Shown here piece by piece: positions 45,570-55,514 of a DNA stretch of 64,000 bases. A program made the position numbers and the translations under genes. The stretch spans positions 124,001 to 188,000 of the forward strand of contig JALIHJ010000045.1 of NCBI GenBank assembly GCA_022984795.1, written 5' to 3'. This DNA comes from Fabrea salina (lineage: Eukaryota; Ciliophora; Heterotrichea; Heterotrichida; Fabreidae). A model generated the notes under the pieces. The model saw nothing but the letters and a program-made list of their open reading frames with translations, did not search any database and was not told where the DNA came from. How positions within the stretch are numbered: position 1 is the first letter of the stretch; each line of letters begins with the position of its first letter.

Positions 45570-46616
45570 ATGTCCAAACTCACTTTTTCAGAGCACTTGT
45601 ACGGGTCTTTTGAGTTAGTTGACGACTACGCCACTCAGCGCAGAATTGCAAGTGAAGAGTTCATGAGGATCCTTAAAGAGCGCGCTTCAATAGAAGAAGC
45701 TTACGGGAAAGGAATGCACAGACTTTCTGAGCACTCTTTCCACCAGTTCTACTCGCCAACACTCACCCAGGCGCTTTCGTCGCTCAAAAACTACTCTCGC
45801 AACAAAACTGAGCAGTCCAAGTCCCTTGTGGAAAACATCACTCACGACTTACTTGACCCTTTTAAAGACCTTCTTAAAAGCCAGTCTGTCTCTATGAAGA
45901 AGTCGCAGTCTGAAGCCAAAAAACTCGAAAAAACCAAAAGGATGCTTCTTGACAAGTGCGAAAAAGCCAAAGACAGGTACTGGAAAGCTTGCAACGAGTA
46001 CGAACAACTCACTCTTGCTGTAGAGTCTTATGGAGGACAAGCCCCTCCCAAACTCATCCAAAAACACTCACAAAGCCACAAAGAAGTCGAAGCAGCTACT
46101 AAAGCTTACCAAGAATGTGTAACTGACCACAACATCCACCAAAAAAGATACGACGAGTTAATGCCCAAGATCCTTGAAGTCTACCAACAACACGAAGAAC
46201 AAAGACTCCACTACATGAAAAACGCACTTAGGAAACTCATAGTTTACGAAACTTCTTACTTAAGAAGTCTGCAGTACGACATTGACTCTCTAGCTTACTC
46301 TATGGAAAGCGTCAACGTTAACTCTGACATACAACAGTTCATAAGCGACCACGAAAAACCCATACCTGAAAAAACCTTTATTTCCTTCGAACCTTACACT
46401 GGAACCCACCAAGCCTTCCAAAACTTAGGCCAAGAACCTCCTAAACCTGACACTGCCCAAAAAGTAGTGAGGGGTGTGCCTTCTTGGCTCCAAGAAATGA
46501 TGGGTGCACAAGCTATTCTAAAAGCCAGAAAACCCTCTACTCCAGTTCCTTCTAAAAAGGACGAAGATGTTGAGGTCGTTTACGACAGCCAACAACCCCA
46601 GCCTGAGGACTCTTAG
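45570..46616 (+). CDS. F-BAR domain protein
   Basis: 348 aa. Residues 1-260 match an FCH/F-BAR domain (EHLYGSFELVDDYATQRRIA, ASIEEAYGKGMHRLSEHSF, LDPFKDLLKS), a banana-shaped dimer that senses or makes membrane curvature in endocytosis. The C-terminus is short and Pro-rich (KARKPSTPVPSKKDED) without an SH3 domain. Likely works with actin at membranes. Confidence 0.9.
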   Translation: MSKLTFSEHLYGSFELVDDYATQRRIASEEFMRILKERASIEEAYGKGMHRLSEHSFHQFYSPTLTQALSSLKNYSRNKTEQSKSLVENITHDLLDPFKDLLKSQSVSMKKSQSEAKKLEKTKRMLLDKCEKAKDRYWKACNEYEQLTLAVESYGGQAPPKLIQKHSQSHKEVEAATKAYQECVTDHNIHQKRYDELMPKILEVYQQHEEQRLHYMKNALRKLIVYETSYLRSLQYDIDSLAYSMESVNVNSDIQQFISDHEKPIPEKTFISFEPYTGTHQAFQNLGQEPPKPDTAQKVVRGVPSWLQEMMGAQAILKARKPSTPVPSKKDEDVEVVYDSQQPQPEDS

Positions 46617-46664
46617 TGCTTGCTACTACTAACCTTAACTTGAGAATAAAAAACTTCTAAATAA

Positions 46665-48731
46665 ATGTTTCCAACATACCAGTCAACTCTATACTGCCAA
46701 GTCCCAATGGCACCGCAAAACGCCCAAGTGGAGGATGAGTTTCCTCAGTACGCTTGTCTGAACTTCGACGACCCTGCTGAGTTCGACGCTTACGCTTTTC
46801 CAACTCACTTCCAAGAACTAGGCCACAAAGTTCCTTGCAAAGTACTTATTTGCGTTACTATTTACAACGAAGACTCTTTTGAACTCCAAGAGACCCTTAA
46901 AGCCATCTGCAAAAACGCTGAAAAGATGCAGGATGCTGGCATAGTCAGTGAAGCTGTAGGAGTAGTCATCATTCAAGATGGACTTGAAAAGTTGCACGAG
47001 AAAATGGCGGAGTTTGGCAAAAGTATGAACCTCTTCAACATAGACGAGATCCAGCGCGATGCACCTCCTAACTCCTTACACTGCTTTGCTGCTGAACTCC
47101 AGTACGCCAAGTCACCCACTGAATTCTACCCCAAGATTTCAGTGATCACAGGAATCAAGCAGTCTAACAAAGGAAAACTCAACTCGCACAGGTGGTTTTT
47201 CAAGTGCATGTGCCAGCACGTCAACCCCAAGTACTGTGTGCTAATTGACTGCGGAACGATTCCTCAAGACGACGCTATTTACTGGTTGGTGGATGAAATG
47301 GAAAATTACGACAATGTAGGCGGAGTTTGTGGCGAAATCCGAGTTCTGGACCCTAAGTACTGTTACTTCATAGAAACTGCTCAGGACATTGAGTACAGAG
47401 TTTCCCACATTATGGACAAGTCTTTAGAGTCGTTGTTTGGGTTTGTAACTGTGCTTCCAGGAGCTTTTTCGGGCTACAGGTGGAAGTACCTCAACGGAGA
47501 GCCTTTGGACGAGCACTATTTCTACGCAATTCGACCTGACGCCAAAGTGAACTGCTTTTTCGCCAACATGTTTTTGGCGGAAGACCGAGTGCTGGGAGCA
47601 GCACTGCTTTTAAGGGCGTTCCACGGGGTGATACTGAGTTTTGTGGAGAAGTCCATAGCTTACACAGACTGTCCAAGGACCTTTGCAACTATTATGCAGC
47701 AACGCAGGAGGTGGATTAACGGGTCTTGGTTTGCTTTGCTGTTTACTTTCAGGATGTTTTTGGGACTCAAAGACACTTCACACGGGACATTTAGGAAGTT
47801 AGGGCTTATTTTGTTTATGACTTACAACTTTGTGAACACTTTCATAGCTTATTTTGCTCCAGCTATATTTTACATGTACATACACATAATTTTCGAAACT
47901 ACTTTTGGAGAAAACAAAGATGTAGAAGGAGCAGCAGTGACTTTTAAGGTGGTGTACGGGTTAGTGGTGTTTTTGAACATCGTGACTTCTTTAGGAAACA
48001 AACCCACCAGTTACCCTAACTTGTACATATTCTGTGCTTCGATGCTTGGGCTGATCATTTTGTTTGCGCTAGGACTCACAGTGTTCCAGATGTACAACGG
48101 AGAGATCACAGCAATAGTGATTTTCTTTGTGTTGGGCTTGGTAGCTTGTTTGCTGTTCTGTGCGTGGATTCACGGACAGTTCAAGCCTTTGGCCAGAGGC
48201 ATTTTGCAGTACGTGTTTATGATTCCTTGTTACATCAACGTTTACTTAATTTACGCTTTTTGCAATATTGACGACGTTACGTGGGGACTGCGTAACGACA
48301 AAGAGTCGCACAACGTAGCTAACATAGACAACAAAAAGGAGGAGTTCAGGGTGTTCCGGACAAAGTTCATCAGTGCTTGGATTTTGCTCAATATAGCTTT
48401 TATAGGGTTCTTCACGGCTATTCAGGACACAGGGGAGTATTACATAGTAGTTATGACGTTTACTACTTCTGGACTCATCATCATCAAAACTGTGGGGTCT
48501 ATTCTTTATGAAGTCAAAATGTGGACGCGCAAGTGGTTCAGGAGCTGTGCTAGTTGTTGTGGAGGCAAAACTAATGACACTGTAGACCAAGAAAGCAACC
48601 CTCAAAGTGAAGTTAACCCCACTGTTTCTCAGAACGTTAACTCTCAACCTCCTGCTTCTGTTTATAACTTACCTGTGAATTCACAAGTAGTTTCTTACCA
48701 GCCTAGGTCTTTTAACTCTGCACAAGCTTAA
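46665..48731 (+). CDS. Chitin synthase (GT2)
   Basis: 688 aa. The glycosyltransferase-2 core has CVTIYNEDSFELQETLKAIC, the acceptor-side EDR (FLAEDRVLGAALL), and the product-binding QQRRRWINGSW (QxxRRW). About seven hydrophobic helices follow (residues 360-620). It makes beta-1,4-linked GlcNAc polymer from UDP-GlcNAc at a membrane. The C-terminal 60 residues are Asn/Gln/Ser-rich. In ciliates chitin occurs in cyst walls and loricae, so an encystment link is plausible. The convergent neighbour is a nucleotide-sugar transporter. Confidence 0.95.
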   Translation: MFPTYQSTLYCQVPMAPQNAQVEDEFPQYACLNFDDPAEFDAYAFPTHFQELGHKVPCKVLICVTIYNEDSFELQETLKAICKNAEKMQDAGIVSEAVGVVIIQDGLEKLHEKMAEFGKSMNLFNIDEIQRDAPPNSLHCFAAELQYAKSPTEFYPKISVITGIKQSNKGKLNSHRWFFKCMCQHVNPKYCVLIDCGTIPQDDAIYWLVDEMENYDNVGGVCGEIRVLDPKYCYFIETAQDIEYRVSHIMDKSLESLFGFVTVLPGAFSGYRWKYLNGEPLDEHYFYAIRPDAKVNCFFANMFLAEDRVLGAALLLRAFHGVILSFVEKSIAYTDCPRTFATIMQQRRRWINGSWFALLFTFRMFLGLKDTSHGTFRKLGLILFMTYNFVNTFIAYFAPAIFYMYIHIIFETTFGENKDVEGAAVTFKVVYGLVVFLNIVTSLGNKPTSYPNLYIFCASMLGLIILFALGLTVFQMYNGEITAIVIFFVLGLVACLLFCAWIHGQFKPLARGILQYVFMIPCYINVYLIYAFCNIDDVTWGLRNDKESHNVANIDNKKEEFRVFRTKFISAWILLNIAFIGFFTAIQDTGEYYIVVMTFTTSGLIIIKTVGSILYEVKMWTRKWFRSCASCCGGKTNDTVDQESNPQSEVNPTVSQNVNSQPPASVYNLPVNSQVVSYQPRSFNSAQA

Positions 48732-48759
48732 TCCTAAGTTTAACCATTAAAGTAAGGAA

Positions 48760-49806
48760 CTAAAAGAAAAAGGTTTTTTCGTCGATTTCAAACCTTTCGA
48801 TGATTCTGGCTCGGTAGTAAAGGTAGATAGAACTAGTTATAAGCACTAAAGCACAGATAAAAGGCAGTGTGAACTCAAAGTCAAAAAACAAAGCACTCAT
48901 TATGGCTGTTAGGAGCATTGCTACTGTAAGACAGATCACGTAGACTATGTTGTCTAGAAACTTAAATACAAAAGACAAACTCACTCCCATAGAAGTCTGG
49001 GCGATGAGCACATGCAGTGCGCTGCCGTCGAAACCGTAGAACAGTCCGTTTTCAATCAGTTCTTCGTTTAGAGTGAACACTAGAAATATAGAGTTGACTA
49101 GTATTCCGTAGGAGTAAAGCACCATGTTTTGGTAGAAGATGCTTAGTTCTTGAGTCTTTTTGTAGTTGAGTTCAGTGTAGATGCTTGAAGAAGTACTGCA
49201 AGTGCACATCACAAAGATCACAAGCAACCCTAGCAAGCTACCTGAAGAGCCTATTTCGGCTGAGGTGAGTTCAGGTGTAGCTAGTACAGCCCCGATAGTC
49301 AACAGCATCAAAGCCATCCACTGGAGGTCACTTAGTTTCTTTTTCATGATGAACCTGTAAAGCAACCCAGCAGTCATGATTCTAATGTTGCCAAGTACGT
49401 GGAACAGGGCTGGGTTTATGAAGCTGATTCCGTAGTACACCAAAGTGTTGGAAGCCCCGTACAAAACTGCCGGCACTAAAAAGTGCAGTGACTGCTTAAA
49501 TGGCAAACTCACTAGTTCTGGGCGCTTAAGGGGTTCTGTGCTTGTGTACTGGAAAACCAGCATTACTCCGCAGAAGATCAGTTTCATGAGTTCAACTAAA
49601 ATGACCATGACTGTTTTGTTGTAGGTGTAAGTGCCATCTGGTTGCTTAGAAGAGGCTATAGCTAGAGGTTGCCAGCTTTTGATTCCGATTGCTAAGGTTA
49701 TCATAAGTAAGTACTTGAAGCAGTTGCGGTTCTGGAGTTTGCCGTTTGTAGTTTCCAGTTTCTTAGGAAACATTTCGTGTAACTTGGAGTGCTTGACAGT
49801 TGACAT
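48760..49806 (-). CDS. Nucleotide-sugar transporter (SLC35A type)
   Basis: 348 aa from ATG 49806; a longer frame begins at GTG. Ten hydrophobic helices. The segment NPALFHVLGNIRIMTAGLLY with KKKLSDLQWMALMLL is typical of SLC35A proteins (UDP-GlcNAc, UDP-galactose, CMP-sialic acid carriers). Golgi or ER membrane, exchanging nucleotide sugars for UMP or CMP. Its position beside chitin synthase suggests UDP-GlcNAc supply, but substrate cannot be read from sequence. Confidence 0.88.
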   Translation of the reverse strand: MSTVKHSKLHEMFPKKLETTNGKLQNRNCFKYLLMITLAIGIKSWQPLAIASSKQPDGTYTYNKTVMVILVELMKLIFCGVMLVFQYTSTEPLKRPELVSLPFKQSLHFLVPAVLYGASNTLVYYGISFINPALFHVLGNIRIMTAGLLYRFIMKKKLSDLQWMALMLLTIGAVLATPELTSAEIGSSGSLLGLLVIFVMCTCSTSSSIYTELNYKKTQELSIFYQNMVLYSYGILVNSIFLVFTLNEELIENGLFYGFDGSALHVLIAQTSMGVSLSFVFKFLDNIVYVICLTVAMLLTAIMSALFFDFEFTLPFICALVLITSSIYLYYRARIIERFEIDEKTFFF

Positions 49807-49993
49807 TTTTAGCACTCAGAGTTTCAGAAGGAAAGTGGCTTAACTTAGGCAACTACTCCTTTCATTTATTTATTATGAAGTCACATGGATACCAATATAG
49901 CCCTTGTGCCTTCACCCCCTAGCATTGAGCAGAACGTGAAAAAACTTGCAAACTAGAACTTAGTACTTCCTTTTGATTAAGTTATACTTTATG

Positions 49994-51409
49994 ATGGAAA
50001 ATACCTGCTCTTTTGGTTGCTCAGCTGCTTATCAGTGTAGCTGTGGAATTTTTCTCTGTGAACATGTGGTGCTTAGTCACCTTAGGATAGGTCATACACT
50101 TAATATTCTGCCTGAAGCTCAGATAGCTGATATGATTTTCCAGAAGAAAAAGGAAGTCATCCAAATAACCGAAAGGGTTATTTCAGAGGCCCAAAAGCTG
50201 GCCTCACAGCAACTTGCTCGACTAGAAGAGCTCGAGCAGGGCAAAATTGAAGAAGCTAAAGAAGAACTCAACCAAGTCCAATTCGAGAAGCTATTCACTC
50301 AGCTAATCAACCAACTGGGCTTTTCGAATCAACTCCAAGAACTAGAGACCCAGAAAAGAACTTTGGAAGACAGAATTGATGAGCTCACTGAAAGACTAAA
50401 CAAAGCCAGAAATACAGTTCAAGAACTCGAACAAAGAATGACTGATCTAAAAAGGGAGCTCCAAGAAACCAAAGCAGAATTCAACAAACAGAAGACTGAA
50501 GGAGCAAATGAAATCCATAGACTCAACAAAAGAATAATTGATCTGAAAAGAAACCTCCAAATAAGCAACAAGGAGGAGGAACAGCTGAACCAAAAGACTG
50601 AATCAGAAAAGGAGAGAGTCCAGGGATTAAAGACCAGAATTAAATCCTTATTTCAGGAGTCTGAAAGAAGAGAGGTCAAGCCAGAGGAAATTCAGCCACT
50701 TGTGCTAGAAATCGATGAATTTGAATCAGAAAAGGGATTCTGTTTGCATAGTCTGGGTTTTATTTATGACAACACGAAAGACTACGCCAGTGCTGAACAG
50801 TGCTATTTGAGAAGTATAAGGATTAGAGAGACTGTAGTTCCTGGGAGTGGTGATTTAGCCATTACATACAACAACTTGGGGTTCCTTTACTACAACATGA
50901 ACAACTACTCGAAGGCAGAAGACTACTACCTCAGAGCCATCGGAATTCAAGAGACTGTAGTTCCTGGGAGTAATGCTTTAGCCAATACATACAACAACTT
51001 GGGGTTAGTTTACTACAACATTAAAAACTACTCGAAGGCAGAAGACTACTACCTCAAAGCCATGAGAATTAAGGAGACTGTAGTTCCTGGGAGTGGTGCT
51101 TTAGTCATTACATACAACAACTTGGGGTTACTTTACGACAACATGAACAACTACTCAAAGGCAGAAGACTACTACCTCAAAGCCATGAGAATTCAAGAGA
51201 CTGTAGTTCCTGGGAGTGGTGATTTAGCCACTACATACAACAACTTGGGGTTACTTTACAACAACATGAACAACTACTCAAAGGCAGAAGACTACTACCT
51301 GAAGAGCCTAGAGATAAAAGAAGCAATAAATCATCCTACTCTAGAAACTACGCGCAACAACCTAAGACTACTTCACCAAGAAATGGGCAAAGAATGCATA
51401 GTTTTTTAA
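49994..51409 (+). CDS. Variant B-box / coiled-coil / TPR protein with recently amplified TPR units
   Basis: 471 aa from ATG 49994 (MENTCSFGCSAAYQCSCG). Same order as 24606-26180: Cys/His module (C..C....C.CG..LCEH...H....H), coiled coil (about 55-240), then TPR units to the end. Four units at 50822-51313 are 41 residues each with nearly identical DNA (core NNLGLLYNNMNNYSKAEDYY). It ends CIVF; a C-terminal cysteine could be a lipidation site. Function unknown. Confidence 0.87.
   Translation: MENTCSFGCSAAYQCSCGIFLCEHVVLSHLRIGHTLNILPEAQIADMIFQKKKEVIQITERVISEAQKLASQQLARLEELEQGKIEEAKEELNQVQFEKLFTQLINQLGFSNQLQELETQKRTLEDRIDELTERLNKARNTVQELEQRMTDLKRELQETKAEFNKQKTEGANEIHRLNKRIIDLKRNLQISNKEEEQLNQKTESEKERVQGLKTRIKSLFQESERREVKPEEIQPLVLEIDEFESEKGFCLHSLGFIYDNTKDYASAEQCYLRSIRIRETVVPGSGDLAITYNNLGFLYYNMNNYSKAEDYYLRAIGIQETVVPGSNALANTYNNLGLVYYNIKNYSKAEDYYLKAMRIKETVVPGSGALVITYNNLGLLYDNMNNYSKAEDYYLKAMRIQETVVPGSGDLATTYNNLGLLYNNMNNYSKAEDYYLKSLEIKEAINHPTLETTRNNLRLLHQEMGKECIVF
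50822..51313 (+). repeat. Four 123-bp intragenic tandem repeats
   Basis: Units start at 50822, 50945, 51068 and 51191, each 123 bp and 41 codons, highly similar at DNA level including synonymous sites (GAGACTGTAGTTCCTGGGAG recurs unchanged in all four). They encode TPR units. Recent expansion is likely and copy number may vary. Confidence 0.9.
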
Positions 51410-51513
51410 CTATGAACTATTTAAAACACTTACTAACTTTAATCTGTACAACAGTTCTCTTTGAACTGCTCAAAATTTAAAGTAGAAATACTGAATGTCT
51501 ACTTTCATGTAGT

Positions 51514-52010
51514 TCAACCTGAATCTAGTGGCCTTTTGTAAGTAATCACTTTGACTCTTTCGAAACGATGATAAAACAAATCGCATATTGGAGTTTTGAT
51601 TTCTTCATAAATTTTATCAACTCCCTGCTCTAATTTTCATTGTTGAATTCAGCTTTCAGTAGGTTATTAGCCAGAAATTCACTTACTCTGAATTCAAATT
51701 CTTGTATCTTGTCATTTAGTTCTCTTTGCCTACTTGGCTCAACCATTTTAGATTATAACTGCTACGTGAAGTCTTTAAGCACAACTGAAACACAGGGTCC
51801 AGAACATTCAAAGCTAAGGTGAATCTGGAGTTTTGGTATCTCCATATTCACTGCAAAAGGCTGTACTAGTTGACTTATTGTCTGAGAAAGGAAAACATTA
51901 GATCCTAAGTATTCAATAGTAAAAGGGTACTACTTACAAGTGCAGTTGTGGATTTCAACTGATGTGAGTTCTGTTACTTTTGATCTCTAGTTATTGCTTT
52001 ACTAAGAGTC
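51514..52010 (-). pseudogene. Decayed gene, unknown family
   Basis: No intact frame in 51410-52229, but the minus strand shows a coding-like sequence broken by several stops and shifts: KVTELTSVEIHNCTCK, then YPFTIEYLGSNVFLS, IPKLQIHLSFECSGPCVS, then MVEPSRQRELNDKIQEFEF (ATG at 51746) and finally LEQGVDKIYEEIKTPICDL. No candidate 15-16 nt intron restores it. Family not recognised. The remaining part of the stretch looks empty. Confidence 0.45.
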
Positions 52011-52229
52011 TTAAGTAACTTAATTATTATTACGTTCAAATCTAATAAATAGAAGTCTGTGGTCAAAGCAACTAAGTTCTTTTAAATTCGATTTAGACTA
52101 TCTAGTTACTGCATCTTCAGTACTAAAAGTGCTTAAGTTTCGACCAAACTCCCAGAAGACTTCTTTCAAACCAAGACAGAAACAATTAGTTCAAATCTAA
52201 AGATAACTATAACTTTAATAAAGTTAACA

Positions 52230-55200
52230 CTAAGTCCTCACTTTTCTTCCTCTGAAGAACTCTAGAGCTTTTGAGTTACTGTTAATTTCTTCAATCTTCA
52301 GTTCTTCAACGACTGCATTGTTACGGGCCATTCTGCGCTTGACTAACTCAGCAATTGTCTGGAAGAAGATCAGAACAGAAGCCAGCACTTGGACTCCCAT
52401 CACTGCTAGTGTAGTGTATATGATAACTTCTTCAACCTGTTTTTCGTAGTTAAGGTCTTCTCCCAAAAAGTAGTTCACCAGTCCAAACACTGCAAAACAA
52501 CCCAGTTCAGAAATGGTGTTTGTAACTTGCAGAATGCTTTCAGAGTAAGGTCTCACAGCCACTAAGTAACCTAAAGACCCCAAAGCCAAGAAGATATTGA
52601 TGAGTGATTGCATTACTGGAAAAGCACCCATCAACATAAGGTTCAAGCAGTAAAGCAGTCTCCTCAGTACAAAAAAGATGTAAAAGTACCTAGCAAACTT
52701 ACCTCCTTTAACATCGAACTCGTAAAACAAGGACCCAAACATTCCATAAAAAGCTGACTCTTCACTGAGTCTTGTAATGTGTTCAGGCTTCTTAGCAATG
52801 AACCTAAGCACCAAAACAGGAGACAATAGAAGAAATACTCCAAAGACCACTCCTACTACCCAGTTAGCAATGGCCAGTAGTTCTGTGCTGAAGTTCCACA
52901 ACTGAATAAAAACTGCCAAACAAATCTCAAGGTAGGACTGAATCCAGAACCTAATGAACACTCCGTACTTGTACTCACTCAGAAGTTTAGTGAACTTCTT
53001 GTGAATAACCTTCACTTTGCACTTTGACAGTCCCCAAACTACAGGCCATAGCACTAAAATAAGGATCATCACAGAAAGCGAGTTGCCTGCATTGGTGAGG
53101 AACAAGCTAGACTCAAACCCATAGTCAGAGGAGTTACTGTGATTGTTAGGAGTTTTTTCTTGGAGGAGTTTAAAAGGGTTAGGAATAGGCACCACTTCAT
53201 TGAAAGAAGAAAAGAACCCAACTAGCACTGGAGTGAGTTTGTTCTTAGAAATGGGAATCAAGGCCAGTATCTGCACAGTGTTGACCAAAGACCACAGACT
53301 AGCTGGGTTGGGGTTTAAGAAGGCAACTGCTAGACTTGTACCAGATGCTAGTGCCACTGCACTTTGACCAGTTCTAGTGCCTCCGTAAGTTATCTGGGGT
53401 TGGTAATCCCCTTCAGTGTAAGAATCTAATTGGCACTGTATTGAAGAAGCCGAAGCAGACAAGATTCTGCATACATTAGAGCCTAGCCTGGTTTCCAGTT
53501 TGAGAATTTCAGTTGAAAAGTTCTCTCCGTTAATGGTTACTATACCTGAACTTTCAGAGAAGCTTTTAATGACTGGCTGGAAAGAGCAATCCCCTCTACA
53601 CATGGTTAGTCTGTTGTCAATCCAAACTCTGAGTTGAGGCTTAGTTTCATAAGTTCTTAAGAAGTCAGAAGGGATCACAAACCAGAACTGGGAGTCTGTT
53701 GAGGCTTCTCGTAAAGTTTCTCCATCTACTTCACTGTCGTCGTTGAGTTTGAACTTGAGTTCAGAGGAACTGGGATTCATGTAGCTAGGAAGAAGAGCGT
53801 AAATGTAGTTATTGTGGCAGTAGATAAACAAGTTGAAGTAATTTCTGCTTATCGAACTTTATAAAAGTAGTTCTTTGAAGTGCAATCTGCAGGATTGAAT
53901 GAGTGTACTGCTTCATTTTCTTCTCTGTAAATAAAGGGACGTCTGTTAGTATCAAGAGCATTGGAACTAAGATCCAACCTCTTGATCATAGGGAATCCAT
54001 TCCTTTGCCCATTTCCAGGCATTTCCACTCCCAGGGAAAAGGAGTTCCTTCCTCCTGAACTATAGTGCTCTACTTCTAAGTAGTAGGATTCTCCTGCTGT
54101 AAATGCTATAGAGTTCGACTGATTCTCTCCCCACATGAAGTAACTATATTCATCTGATTCCTGACTTGAGTTAATGATTTCTTGCTTGTTGAGAGGATTG
54201 GAGTCAGTACTTAAGTATACTATAACGCTTCCCCTGAAAGAAGTGTAGAATACATAGTTTCCTGTCCTTGGTGGTTTGAAGAGTCCGTAGATCAGAGAGT
54301 CATAGTTATCTGTGTTTGTGAGAATAGATGCTGAAGGGATGACTGTTTTCTGAACTAGTTCACTCTCGACCCTAATGTTACCTGGAGTATAAGTCTCTCT
54401 GGTCAATCCTGCACCCCCTTTGTAGTAGTTTCTGTCCTCCAAGTCGAAGTAGTTTTCACTGCTACATTTGATAGTGTCGGAGCTTGCTTCAGTGACTTGG
54501 TATTGGGACCCATTCACTTCTACCTGAACTCTAGAAATCTCATTGGGGAAGGACTTTCCAGTGATTGTAGCTTGCATCCCGTTGCTTGAGTCGAAGGAGA
54601 CAACTTCTACAGCAGCCAGAGTTCTGAACCAGTATTGATCTCCCTCTGGTGTGTAGCCTCCTGTCCAGTGGAATCCTTTTGTTTCGTCAAATAGCTTGTA
54701 CTCCATATTCTGGTCCCCATGCACATTGTTGCCTACTACTCCATTAAGAATGTAAGGATCAGAGTTTTCGACATACTCACTCCCAAATGCTATTCCTAGT
54801 CCTCCTATCTTCAAGTAGTTGATGTTGTCTTTATGGCCTGCCTCAGGAAGAAAATTCAGGCCAATAGTGTCTCCAGCAGCCCCTTCGCTTGGGACTAAGC
54901 TCATTATAGGATCAGGCCAACCCCAATTAAACGCACTGCTCTCTAAGTATATTTGCACAGAGTTGTGCAGTACTTGTAAGTCAGGGTTACTTGCATCACT
55001 TGAACCCCAAGGAGGAATAAGGCACTCAATCTCATCTGCTTTCACAGAGAGCATTTCGCAGTCCCTTCCATCTAAAGTCACTTGGTAGTTACTTTTATCC
55101 AAGTCACTTGTGAAGTCCCCAAACAAGTACAAGCTACTCAGCCCATAAAAGTACTGAGGATCAGTAGTTCCCTTGTTTGGGGTGGCTATTTGACTTACAC

Positions 55201-55237
55201 TTACAGCTTGGCACAATCTTATCAGCAACACGATCAT
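52230..55237 (-). CDS. Large surface protein with PA14-like, IPT and multi-pass membrane parts, one frameshift
   Basis: Two frames in line: 53849-55237 (462 aa) and 52230-53831 (533 aa), split by one frameshift near 53831-53851. The first opens with a signal peptide (MIVLLIRLCQAVSVS; an upstream TTG start is not needed) followed by a beta-rich block, IPT/TIG-like repeats (VVSFDSSNGMQATITGKSFP) and a PA14-like domain (YDSLIYGLFKPPRTGNYVFY). The second has another IPT-like unit, then six or so membrane helices. The parallel family member at 59539-63514 has the same membrane part. Probably a cell-surface receptor-like protein or a recent pseudogene; assembly error not excluded. Confidence 0.7.
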
Positions 55238-55280
55238 ATTTATTAACCTTTGCACCTTAAATTTAGTTAATTGCTTACTT

Positions 55281-55411
55281 CTAAAAAGCAAAGAAAAACG
55301 ACCATATTCAAGAGGAAAAACAACCTAAGAAGACGAAAATAAGCAAGAAACTCTCAAAAACCTAAACAGAGGCCTAGACGGCTCACACTAATTCCCATAA
55401 ATAAATAAATG
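55281..55411 (+). mobile_element. Old, truncated LINE tail
   Basis: Shares the block GAGGCCTAGACGGCT and the (ATAA)n tail with the copy at 59231-59522, and TTCAAGAGGAAAAA upstream of it. The frame decays quickly (RGLDG followed by a stop). A weak direct repeat (TGCTTACTT against TGTTTACTT) may be a diverged target-site duplication. It lies upstream of the surface-protein gene, opposite strand. Confidence 0.6.
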
Positions 55412-55514
55412 TTTACTTGAACTGCTTAAGAATTTGGCGACTTTGAGCATAAAAAGTGCATAGCCTTCCCTATAGTTGAGTTTACACTTAAGAATTTAGA
55501 GGTAACTGTGAGTC

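Noticed and set aside
53829-53860. A tiny intron between the two frames of the PA14 protein
   Set aside because: Only GT...AG spans of 10 or 13 nt exist at the junction and neither restores the frame.
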